The notes under the pieces are model-generated. The model saw only the letters and a program-made list of their open reading frames with translations, was not told the DNA's origin and made no database searches. 64,000 nt of DNA, taken from positions 1 through 64,000 of the forward strand of contig CAKZLU010000024.1 of assembly GCA_937127245.1 (NCBI GenBank), written 5' to 3'. The DNA comes from an uncultured Actinomycetes bacterium. Its GTDB lineage: Bacteria > Actinomycetota > Geothermincolia > Fen-727 > JACVIW01. Below are positions 17,411 through 25,289 of this stretch, in pieces (the stretch's first letter is position 1; each line of letters starts with the position of its first letter). The position numbers were made by a program, and so were the translations under genes.

Positions 17411-18616
17411 TTACTCTTTGGACTGTGTGTAGTATCCGTATTTCACGACGGATTGCATCATCACTTTGACGTTTTCCGGCTTAGCGTTAGGCGCGAGCTC
17501 GCACCCTGACCCGAGGATGAAGCCACCTCCTTTGCCAACCTGTTCGATGAGACGATGACAGTACTCGTCAACTTGAGCGGGTGAGCCCAAAGCCAGAAGG
17601 TTCGCCGGGACATCCCCGTATATGCACACGCGGTCGCCGATGATTTCTTTCGCCTTGAATATGTCGCTCGTTCCATCGCATTGCATAACGACCCTGCCGG
17701 CGGGGAATTCGCGCATCAGCTCAAGATTGAGGTCCCAGTTGCCGTCGCAGTGAAGAATGGACGATATGCCATCCTGGGCAAGCTTTTCCACGAGCGTCTT
17801 AAGGGATGGTAGCGAGAATTTCATGAACTGGCGAGGGGAGATGAAGTCGTTCGAGGAACGGTGGACGAATATCTCCGCCCTCTTGACTTTGAGTATGCGG
17901 CATGTGGCTTTTATGAGGAAAGCGTAGGATTCGGTCAGAGCGTCCGAGGCCTTTATGACCTTGTCGGGGTATCGGCTCAAATCCTTTGAAAACTCAATGA
18001 GACCTCTGGCGAGGCTGAAGGTGTCAAATGCAGCCTCGAAAGCGAACTGGTGCAGGGGCGTGACGCCTCTTTTTCTCCATCTTTCGATTTCCCTTTTCAA
18101 AAGAAGAGTGTTTCTGGTTATGAGGGGAATCATCGCTTTATAGGCTTTCCACCCCCGCGGGACGGCATCGGGCCAAATCCTGGGAATCAACCGTTCTATT
18201 ACCAAACGCGCGTAAGCGAGACTTCTTATCTTTGAAGCCTCTTCAATAATCCATTCATAGTCATCCGGCGTCATTATTTCGGCTTCGAGAAACTGTCTCA
18301 TCGTGTTTTCGGGGAGCTCCTCCCCGGGCTCAAGCAGCTTCATCGGAATCACAAAGGCGATGAGTTCTTTGTCGTAAGCGTTAACGAAGTAGTGGGCGTC
18401 CCACGGACCCAGTTCGTCGAAAACACAGGATAGCCCATTGAAATACTTCACGGGGTCATAGAGTTCGGCGAAACTCATGTTGTTATAGTTAGCCACGAAG
18501 TAATAAAACAGAGGAGCGACAGGTACCCTATCGGGGGTTTGGAGGTTTACCGCCGCCTGAATCCTTTCCTCAGAACTCATCGTGTCTTTTGGATGAATCT
18601 TCTTCTCGATTTTCAA
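17411..18616 (-). CDS. Uroporphyrinogen-decarboxylase-like corrinoid methyltransferase
   Basis: The protein belongs to the URO-D/MtaA/CmuA superfamily, which moves methyl groups between a substrate or coenzyme and a corrinoid protein. From TTG 18616, selected for the strong AGGAAAGGAAC upstream, it has 401 residues. TPDRVPVAPL opens the fold. Near the C-terminus ILHCDGNWDL and GSGCELAPNAKPENV match the zinc-ligand and final-strand positions of the MtaA/CmuA branch. It lies directly downstream of the corrinoid protein gene on the same strand (107-base gap). That pairing is the main argument for methyl transfer rather than haem synthesis. The methyl donor is unknown; methoxylated aromatics and methylamines are possibilities. 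Confidence 0.85.
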   Translation of the reverse strand: MKIEKKIHPKDTMSSEERIQAAVNLQTPDRVPVAPLFYYFVANYNNMSFAELYDPVKYFNGLSCVFDELGPWDAHYFVNAYDKELIAFVIPMKLLEPGEELPENTMRQFLEAEIMTPDDYEWIIEEASKIRSLAYARLVIERLIPRIWPDAVPRGWKAYKAMIPLITRNTLLLKREIERWRKRGVTPLHQFAFEAAFDTFSLARGLIEFSKDLSRYPDKVIKASDALTESYAFLIKATCRILKVKRAEIFVHRSSNDFISPRQFMKFSLPSLKTLVEKLAQDGISSILHCDGNWDLNLELMREFPAGRVVMQCDGTSDIFKAKEIIGDRVCIYGDVPANLLALGSPAQVDEYCHRLIEQVGKGGGFILGSGCELAPNAKPENVKVMMQSVVKYGYYTQSKE

Positions 18617-18723
18617 GGCTGTTCCTTTCCTGAAAATTGATCTCGGCTTCAAAGCCCTGAAACGCCACCACTTATAGTTCCTGACCTGGTTGAATCTTTC
18701 TTGCCGTTGATTTCTTTTCTGGC

Positions 18724-19344
18724 TCAGAGAAGATCGCGGGCAATCCTTACCGCGTCCATCGCGTTTCTGCCGTATGCGTCCGCTTTCGAATACTCGAGCA
18801 CTTTCTCGTTCACAGCTCCGCCGCCTATCATTATTTTGACTTTCTCGCGTAGCCCCGCCTCTTCGATGGCGCTGACAGTCTCCTTCATGGAGTCGAAAGC
18901 CACAGTCAAAAGCCCGGAGAGGGCAACGATGCATTCGCCCGCTTTGCGGGCCTCTTCGGCGAAAGCGCGGGGATCGACATCGACTCCGAGATCGGAAACG
19001 TTAAATCCGACGCATCTTAGCATGGTGGCGACAATGTTCTTTCCGATGTCATGAATATCACCTTTGACGGTACCTATAACAACCGTTTTGGATGGTTTTT
19101 CCTCCGTTGTTTTGAGATGAGGCTCTATCAAGGCGACCCCTTGTTTAAATATTTCCGCAGACATTATAAGTTCGGATAGGAAATACTCTTTTTTCTCAAA
19201 CCTCTCCCCAACCGTTTCCATGCCCTTCCTCAAAGATTCAATTAAAACAACAGGGTCCTCCCCTTCTCGAAGCGATTTTCTTATTGCCTCCAATGTCTTA
19301 CTTTCTTCAAGTTCCGCTATGAGGGTTGCGATTTCATCAGACAT
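18724..19344 (-). CDS. Methyltransferase cognate corrinoid (B12-binding) protein
   Basis: This is a small two-domain methyl carrier of 206 residues. Residues 1-85 form the helical cap domain. The B12-binding Rossmann domain follows with the diagnostic DxHxxG motif (GDIHDIGKN, His98 the lower cobalt ligand) and later IMIGGGAVNE. The architecture matches MtbC/MtmC/MtvC-type proteins. It is the first gene of a pair with the URO-D type methyltransferase downstream. No reductive activator or second methyltransferase is seen in the window, so those must lie elsewhere. ATG follows GAGAGG. A small inverted repeat upstream is listed separately. Confidence 0.9.
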   Translation of the reverse strand: MSDEIATLIAELEESKTLEAIRKSLREGEDPVVLIESLRKGMETVGERFEKKEYFLSELIMSAEIFKQGVALIEPHLKTTEEKPSKTVVIGTVKGDIHDIGKNIVATMLRCVGFNVSDLGVDVDPRAFAEEARKAGECIVALSGLLTVAFDSMKETVSAIEEAGLREKVKIMIGGGAVNEKVLEYSKADAYGRNAMDAVRIARDLL

Positions 19345-19688
19345 TCCCTCTCCTTTCAGAAACGCAAGGCCGTAAGTGCTTCCTGACTGCGCCGGACAAA
19401 TCAGTGCTCTTTACGGGAAACCCATTCTTCAAGAAAGCGGTTTTAATCATTTTTGTCCATTAAACGCGTGTTGCCGCGTAAACTTACCAAAAATAGCGCA
19501 ATAGTGAGTTAAATATTACACAGACCTCCGATAAACTACAATCGAAACTCTGATACCCAAAAAATTGTGCATTCTTATGCGACTTCACGCACCTTGTTGT
19601 TTTTATAACGTTTTATGAGCGTTTCTTGTCGAACCAAAATATCATGTCTGGATAGACTACTTAAAACCCTTTCTTTCAGGAGATTTTC
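19345..19688. other. Intergenic region with a possible leader hairpin
   Basis: Apart from the inverted repeat at 19370-19416, no feature is seen in these 344 bases upstream of the corrinoid protein gene. It does not match a cobalamin riboswitch as far as I can tell (no B12-box was recognised). Confidence 0.4.
19370..19416 (-). promoter_or_regulatory. Inverted repeat in the leader of the corrinoid protein gene
   Basis: CCGTAA (19370-19375) and TTACGG (19411-19416) can pair, and TCAG/CTGA inside them adds a second short stem around a loop of about 14 bases. It ends roughly 25 bases before the start codon, so it could affect translation. Its function is unproven, and the pairing is modest. Confidence 0.2.
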
Positions 19689-20129
19689 TTATCGCGTTGT
19701 CTTGCATAGTCTTTTCGCCCGCGTAAGCTCTCGATTCGCTTCTGATTGGAGTTCAATCGCCTCGCGAATCATGGGACGGACGCGCATGAGCGTTTTTGCG
19801 GACTCCTCCTCACTGCCTTCGCTCATAAGATAGTAAGCGTTAGCAAGAAGGGATATTACTTCGAGCAGTTTTGCTAAGAAGCGTCCATATGCGGTATGGA
19901 ACGATTCGAGTATTTGAGGTGTTTTGATTTGTGAAAACCGCTCTTTTGAGGATGCAACGCGGCTTTTCAATTCAAGAAAAGAGGGTAGGTGTTTCTGTCC
20001 CACTTCTCTGCTGGATCGGCTCCCCTTCTCATGCGCTTCCATCAGATCGGAAGCAACCTGTTGATTGAGGTTTGTAAGAAGGAACGCGACCTCTTCTGTT
20101 GATTGTAACTCTTTTTCAACCTCTCTCAC
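19689..20129 (-). CDS. Small helical hypothetical protein
   Basis: This is a 146-residue protein I do not recognise. It is predicted to be almost all alpha-helical and rich in E, S, L and R, with heptad-like stretches at its start (EVEKELQSTEEVAFLLTNLNQ) and its end (RPMIREAIELQSEANRELTRAK). No signal peptide, cysteine motif or membrane segment is visible. The start is a GTG at 20129 without an obvious ribosome binding site, which lowers confidence. It lies upstream of, and on the same strand as, the corrinoid methyltransferase pair but 344 bases away, so a functional link is doubtful. Confidence 0.5.
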   Translation of the reverse strand: MREVEKELQSTEEVAFLLTNLNQQVASDLMEAHEKGSRSSREVGQKHLPSFLELKSRVASSKERFSQIKTPQILESFHTAYGRFLAKLLEVISLLANAYYLMSEGSEEESAKTLMRVRPMIREAIELQSEANRELTRAKRLCKTTR

Positions 20130-21070
20130 GAAAAGAGCGATGCTCGTTTCTGCCGAGTATTGGTTTGTTTTTTCTTCAGCCAGCGGAACACGTTGCCGAC
20201 CTCACCCTTGAGAAGACATAGTATTTTGCCGCCTGTCTACCCAATTAAATTGAACAATAGATACTATTTATCAGCGTATAGCAGCGTATCATTTTTAATC
20301 GAAGGATTTATCAAAAATTTAATCGTGCCGATTCTTCGCGCATATTATACCGCGAACAGTTTTGCAATCGGCGCATTAGAAAATGAGAAAAATCATACGC
20401 CTTATAAAGCGCGGTATTTCACCAATCACAGCGCCGCATTACTCGCCCAAGAGCTTCTGGTCACGGATCACTAGGGGAGCGAACAGCCAGTCAATTCGAG
20501 CGTTAGGTACGGGAAAGACCTTCCTTAAGCCGATTCTGGGGAGCGACTCTCACTTAGGCTGGCTTGTTGTGCTTTTGCCACCAAATTTTGCGCTGTTATC
20601 TTGCGCGAGCGGAAGATGGTTTTCGCTTTGTATTGCAAACATCCACCGTGGAAGACGCTTTAAAATTCTCTGATAATTGTAGGATGGTAAGAGTACTCGA
20701 GATGCCGTAATCTTCTAAGGTCAGATACGCTTCCATTTCAGAGAAGAGTGGTTCTTATCCGCGCGGCATAATTTGACCTGAAGCTGTAGCGATTGGGCGC
20801 TCCCGCTTCGCCTTATCCGTGGCGGGGGGAACGCGCGGAAATCGAACCCATATATTGCTCTACTTATGTCTTTCATAGCTTGCCCGACGGGATTTGACCT
20901 GCTGGTATCGCTCATTTTTCTAAAGACGGAGGCAATCCAAACGATTCGCTTGGCGCAGGTTCGTATAAAGCTGCGTGTGCTTAAAACCGTTTGCTGACGA
21001 TTAACGGTATGAGCGTCCGGGAATGGAAGCCATTTACGGATTTTTCTGTTTGGAGATGGGTAAATATTTT
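20130..21070. other. 940-base region with no supported gene
   Basis: Short open frames exist but have no ribosome binding sites, no recognisable domains and unconvincing composition. Around 20840-20920 short phrases such as GGAAATCGAACCC and GGGATTTGACCTGC resemble the T-arm of tRNA genes read on the minus strand. They may be tRNA relics next to the intact tRNA-Arg, but no full cloverleaf can be folded. Confidence 0.4.
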
Positions 21071-21146
21071 TGGTGCCCCCGGCAGGATTCGAACCTGCGC
21101 ACAGGGATTAGGAATCCCTTGCTCTTCTCCCCTGAGCTACGGGGGC
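21071..21146 (-). tRNA. tRNA-Arg (CCT anticodon)
   Basis: A full cloverleaf is readable on the minus strand. The acceptor stem is GCCCCCG/CGGGGGC and the D-stem GCTC/GAGC. The anticodon stem AGGGA/TCCCT encloses loop TTCCTAA (anticodon CCT, reading AGG). The T-arm is GCAGG-TTCGAAT-CCTGC, and the 3' CCA is encoded. Length is 76 bases. Confidence 0.95.
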
Positions 21147-21533
21147 TCTTGGCGATAAAGCAATCATTATTTTACTTATTTTCATCTTCACTATGAAGTA
21201 TTTCAAGAAATTGAAAAATAAAATACGGTTATCCGGGTGATTCGGGTTTCAGCATAGAACGCATTCATATCCAACTTGTTGTGCTGATGTCTGAGAACTT
21301 AAGTCGTCATATCGAAAAACAGTCTTAACATGCAACGCATTCGCACTCATACACAACTTGCCGTGAGTTTTTTACAGTGAAGGAGCCTTATTTCTGCGCG
21401 AAAATGACTTTGAATAAAGTTTTCTCAGGGTATCTCGTGTTCAGAAGGCGCGGTCTTCTTTGTTGGTCTAATTCTTCTTCTGATTCCCTGGGGAAATCTG
21501 ACGAATTACATTTGTATTGAGATTCACCAGAAA
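21147..21533. other. Intergenic region with a pair of short direct repeats
   Basis: There is no gene in these 390 bases. AACGCATTC followed by CAACTTG and GTG occurs at 21258-21283 and again at 21334-21365, 76 bases apart. No terminator or promoter could be assigned with confidence. Confidence 0.35.
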
Positions 21534-21923
21534 TTAGAACTCCGTAGGTATTTTCTTCACGCATTCCATGATGATGTTAACCGCTTTGATGTATTTCATT
21601 ACCACCTGCAGATTACCCCTGAAAACAAGCTTCTTCACCATGATGGCTTGAATGGGATCTTCTTTCCCTTCAATAATCGACTTCCAGACATCGTAATCAC
21701 CGGTTAGTCGATATTCAGCGCTTTCCTTTTCTCCGGTTGAGGATTCCGTTACTCGTCCGTCTTTCATGTGCGCCCAAAAGCTCAGCCTCTTTCCGCCAGG
21801 CGCATTTTCAACAATGAACTGGATGGAGGCGTTGAACCCTTTTCCAGCACCGGGCAATTCCAGGTTGGAGTTCACTTCGGCGCTCAAATCCTTTACCCAT
21901 TCATCTGATCCGAAGACCGCCAT
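21534..21923 (-). CDS. SCP2 sterol-binding domain protein
   Basis: The product is a single-domain lipid-binding protein of 129 residues. From ATG 21923, which follows an excellent GGGAGGAAAG site, it shows the SCP2 fold pattern: KGFNASIQFIV, RLSFWAHMKDGRV, EYRLTGDYDVWKSIIEG and DPIQAIMVKKLVFRGNLQV. SCP2 proteins bind fatty acids, acyl-CoA or sterol-like lipids in a hydrophobic pocket. No export signal is present. The gene is single. A second, less typical SCP2-like protein is found at 45.3 kb. Together with acyl-CoA ligases and phasin-like proteins they suggest active intracellular lipid handling. Confidence 0.87.
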   Translation of the reverse strand: MAVFGSDEWVKDLSAEVNSNLELPGAGKGFNASIQFIVENAPGGKRLSFWAHMKDGRVTESSTGEKESAEYRLTGDYDVWKSIIEGKEDPIQAIMVKKLVFRGNLQVVMKYIKAVNIIMECVKKIPTEF

Positions 21924-22276
21924 TTCTTTCCTCCCTTTCGTAAGAAGTCGAGGTGCCGTGAGAAGAATCATATCCAAACGAGAGATAAGTTGTAAACGCG
22001 CGTTTTTGGCAAAATGCGTTCAGGTGGCGCCTGAAGTGTGTGGGTGATGCTTAAGAATTCGAACGAAAAGAAATTCAAAAAATTTCTCGCACATATCTCT
22101 GCGGCCGTTTTTCACGGGTGATAAATCAATCCAACTTTTTGGTTATTTCTGCGCCGTTTGGGTGAGTTTTTTATAGCGCGAGAGTAAATGGTTTATTTCC
22201 TCCAACCTTCACAGCACTTCAGACCTATTGGCGATTACGTGGGGTATGGCGCCTTGACGATTTTGAGGATTGGAGG
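21924..22276. other. Divergent intergenic region, no gene seen
   Basis: About 350 bases lie between the SCP2 gene (minus) and the cysteine protease gene (plus). No coding potential is apparent. A GGAGG at 22272-22276 serves the protease gene. Confidence 0.4.
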
Positions 22277-24376
22277 TTGGTGATTGTAGTGACAAGGCGC
22301 CATTATCCCCCCAGGGGCAAATCTCGAAAGCGCACAAACAAAATACCCATAGCTCTCATCGCAACAGCGATCCTAATTCTGTTGTCTTTCGCGTTTGTGT
22401 CCGCCGCTCAAGCGAAGGCGGCGCCAGTCTCTCATTTCGTCACTCCTTGTGAATATACAAACGATAAGCCGCCTGAAGAGAGCGATGGCTATCTTTCCCC
22501 TGAAGGGGGTAAAACGCGCTTTCTCGGGGCAAAGAGGAGTGTCGGAGAGCGCGTTCCTGTCGCTGCAATGGGCGTATCCGGGATGGGAGCATTGCCATCG
22601 GCCGCGACTATCGACTTAAGATACCTTCCCCCTGTGGGATATCAGGGAAGACAGGGTTCTTGCGTGGGGTGGGCGGTGGGCTACTATTACAAGACCTACA
22701 TGGAGGCGCGGGAGCACGGCTGGAACTCGAAGAGAACTGACAGACAGTTCAGTCCTTCATGGATATATAACCAGGTGAACGATGGAGAGGACGCCGGGGC
22801 GTCTTTTGCTTCTGCCTTCAAGCTGCTCGTAAACTGCGGCATTGTCGATTTGGCCGAGTTCCCTTATAACGAAAAAGACTATAAAACTAAGCCCACTTCT
22901 TTTCAGAAGGAAGCGACAAAGCCTTACAGAATAAGCGAATATTACGCGCTTTGGCTCAGAGCCGGTGGCAATGACATATCACTTGTAAAATCAAGGATCG
23001 CTGCCGGTAAACCGGTTGCTCTATGCGTGCCTGTGTATGAAAGCTTCTACTACTGCACAAATGGACTGATCTATTCGCCTTCAGCCTCGGAGGAGTACCT
23101 CGGAGACCATGCCGTTTTAGCTATAGGCTACGATGACCGCGCGTTCGGGGGTGAGGGAGGGGTTCGAATAATAAACTCCTGGGGAACGGACTGGGGCTCG
23201 GATGGATTCGCTTATTTAAGTTATGGATTCATCCGCGAATACTGCTGGGAAGCTTGGGTCATGAATGACTGCCCCTCAGACCGTCCGATTATAAGAACGG
23301 TGAACCCAACGTATGGGGGACCGGGAACCGAGGTTGTCCTGCGTGGCGAAAACTTCGGGGCCAAAAGAGGCAAGAGTAAAGTGTCGTTTGGGAGCGCGAG
23401 CGCGAAGGTCATCGCATGGAAGGACAATTATGTGAAGGCTGTCGTACCCGCAGATGCTAAAGGCAACTCGCTTGTGCTTTACAACTGGGCAGGCGAAGCG
23501 GGAAACAAAAACGAGTTCGCTTTCCAGATGACCCTGCGTGCGGTGAACCCTAACGTGGCTAGGGCGGGCGAACGGGTTCTGCTCTACGGTGTTGGGCTAG
23601 GCAGTATGCCGGGTGAGGTCCGCGTAAACGGAAAGAAGCTAAGCGTGTTGAGCTGGAACGACAAGGAAGTGGTATTCAGGGCGCCAATGGAATCCTGCTC
23701 CGGAAAGGTCGCTGTTTATGTGGGAAACAAGGCGAGCAATTCGCTGCCATTCGCGGTTGCCGAAAATACATGGTACCTGACAGAAGGCTCGACAGCCCCG
23801 GGATTTGAGACATGGATACTTGTTCAAAATCCTAACGCAAAAGAGGCTAAAGTAGAGTTGAAATACATGACGCCCGAAGGTCCGGTGCAGGGACCCACGG
23901 CAGTTCTGCCCCCTTACTCGAGGAAGACATTCAACGTCGCTGATACTGTCCCGTCCGAGTTCGAGGTCTCAACAGAGGTGAGATCAAGCCTGCCGGTTGT
24001 TGCCGAGCGCTCCACCTACGGGGATGAGAGGACATGGGCGCATTCCTCTGTGGGGGTGAGCGCTCCATCCAATACATGGTACCTGACAGAAGGCTCGACA
24101 GCCCCGGGATTTGAGACATGGATACTTGTTCAAAATCCTAACGCAAAAGAGGCTAAAGTAGAGTTGAAATACATGACGCCCGAAGGTCCGGTGCAGGGAC
24201 CCACGGCAGTTCTGCCCCCTTACTCGAGGAAGACATTCAACGTCGCTGATACTGTCCCGTCCGAGTTCGAGGTCTCAACAGAGGTGAGATCAAGCCTGCC
24301 GGTTGTTGCCGAGCGCTCCACCTACGGGGATGAGAGGACATGGGCGCATTCCTCTGTGGGGGTGAGCGCAAATTAA
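22277..24376 (+). CDS. Secreted papain-like (C1A) cysteine protease with IPT and tandem WYLTEGST modules
   Basis: This is a 699-residue exported protease. A basic N-terminus and a hydrophobic segment (about residues 24-46) form a signal peptide. The papain-type domain has Gln126 and Cys129 (QGRQGSCVGWA), His278 (GDHAVLAIGYDD) and Asn300 (INSWGTDWG), so the catalytic set is complete. Two IPT/TIG-like immunoglobulin domains follow (about 335-415 and 418-495). Then come two copies of a 102-residue module that starts TWYLTEGSTAPGFETW. The copies are identical in DNA over 299 bases. There is no pro-domain of standard length before the protease domain. TTG 22277, GTG 22280 and GTG 22289 are possible starts near GGAGG. 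It is followed by a strong terminator. The module is shared with the next two genes and the one at 40.5 kb. Confidence 0.9.
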   Translation: MVIVVTRRHYPPRGKSRKRTNKIPIALIATAILILLSFAFVSAAQAKAAPVSHFVTPCEYTNDKPPEESDGYLSPEGGKTRFLGAKRSVGERVPVAAMGVSGMGALPSAATIDLRYLPPVGYQGRQGSCVGWAVGYYYKTYMEAREHGWNSKRTDRQFSPSWIYNQVNDGEDAGASFASAFKLLVNCGIVDLAEFPYNEKDYKTKPTSFQKEATKPYRISEYYALWLRAGGNDISLVKSRIAAGKPVALCVPVYESFYYCTNGLIYSPSASEEYLGDHAVLAIGYDDRAFGGEGGVRIINSWGTDWGSDGFAYLSYGFIREYCWEAWVMNDCPSDRPIIRTVNPTYGGPGTEVVLRGENFGAKRGKSKVSFGSASAKVIAWKDNYVKAVVPADAKGNSLVLYNWAGEAGNKNEFAFQMTLRAVNPNVARAGERVLLYGVGLGSMPGEVRVNGKKLSVLSWNDKEVVFRAPMESCSGKVAVYVGNKASNSLPFAVAENTWYLTEGSTAPGFETWILVQNPNAKEAKVELKYMTPEGPVQGPTAVLPPYSRKTFNVADTVPSEFEVSTEVRSSLPVVAERSTYGDERTWAHSSVGVSAPSNTWYLTEGSTAPGFETWILVQNPNAKEAKVELKYMTPEGPVQGPTAVLPPYSRKTFNVADTVPSEFEVSTEVRSSLPVVAERSTYGDERTWAHSSVGVSAN
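23765..24063 (+). repeat. Perfect 299-bp direct repeat, copy 1
   Basis: By eye, 23765-24063 is base-for-base identical to 24071-24369 (offset 306 bases, exactly 102 codons). It encodes one complete WYLTEGST module of the cysteine protease. Confidence 0.95.
24071..24369 (+). repeat. Perfect 299-bp direct repeat, copy 2
   Basis: Second copy of the unit at 23765-24063. Only the seven-base linker before it differs from the sequence preceding copy 1. Identity without any silent differences points to a very recent duplication, ongoing gene conversion, or an assembly effect. Confidence 0.95.
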
Positions 24377-25289
24377 ATTTCTCTGGTTTACCCGCATTCG
24401 ATGCGTTTCTTGGCTTTTTGAGATGACAGAGGCGTAAAGCGCTATTGTTGAGAGTTTGCCGGGATTGCTCGCCAACATCTCCGGCGGATGGCACCAACCT
24501 CCTTAAATTAGGCGGGAGGAAATCCTCCCGCCTTATCTTTTTTGGTTTTAACCGATGTTTTCAAATATTATCCACTTTCCCGCACCGTGTTTCCTTGGCA
24601 ATCTCAGGCGAATGTTTAAAGAATGGTTTTTGAGGACTGCGCCGCCACTCTTGCTAAAGATAGATTGAAATAAAGCAGAGAATCCAGGAAATCTTTTCAG
24701 GCGGTGGTCCTTGCGATTAACGGGTAACAAGCCAGGCGCCTTGTTTGGGAATATGCAGGGGGTATCCTAAAGGATTCTAATACGTTATAGAGAGTGCAAT
24801 TTGAAGTGAAATTCGGGTGAATTAAAAATCACCTGAACGGGGGATATCAATAAGACTTATATGAGGTGGAGGTGAGTAAAGGGGAAGCAAGTGTGGCGGT
24901 TTGGAGTTGGGGAAACTTTTGGACTAATGGTGTCTTTGTCCTGATTATGGGAAAAGCAACGTAGAATGCGAAAACTTAAACATTCCGCTTGTAAAAGGTT
25001 TCGGCAGTTCTTCCAGGCGGAAAGGTTTTTGATGATTTAAGTTACAGCACCGGACAGAATCACTTTATTTAATATCCCCCAAAAGTATTATTTTCATTTG
25101 ACATTATGTGTGATAAAATCAATCAGCCGTAAGTATTATAAGATTTTTCGTGATTGCAGCAATAGGGAAAACTTACTATTAGATTTGATGTGGGGAAAAT
25201 GAGCCTGTCCAACGGTGGATTATCCGGAGACTTGCAGCCCACGCAAGAGTTAAAAATTCCCTGGCGGGCTTTGAGAAAGGATTTTTGAG
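24377..25289. other. 913-base region: terminator, then no gene
   Basis: Besides the terminator at 24511-24543 this stretch has no supported gene. The right half is AT-rich and probably contains the promoter and a long leader of the DUF11 protein gene. I could not match the leader to a known riboswitch class. The gene at 25290 is preceded by GAAAGGAT. Confidence 0.45.
24511..24543 (+). terminator. Rho-independent terminator after the cysteine protease gene
   Basis: GGCGGGAGG (24511-24519) pairs with CCTCCCGCC around an AAAT loop and is followed by TTATCTTTTTT. It lies 135 bases after the stop codon. Confidence 0.85.

Noticed and set aside
18617-18934. Longer N-terminus of the URO-D type methyltransferase
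   Set aside because: The extra 106 codons overlap the upstream corrinoid protein gene, are low-complexity and basic, and a strong ribosome binding site marks TTG 18616.
20160-20673. Two plus-strand frames of about 100 codons
   Set aside because: No ribosome binding site, odd composition, no domain; treated as spacer.
20840-20920. tRNA-like fragments next to tRNA-Arg
   Set aside because: T-arm-like phrases occur but no acceptor or anticodon stem can be paired.
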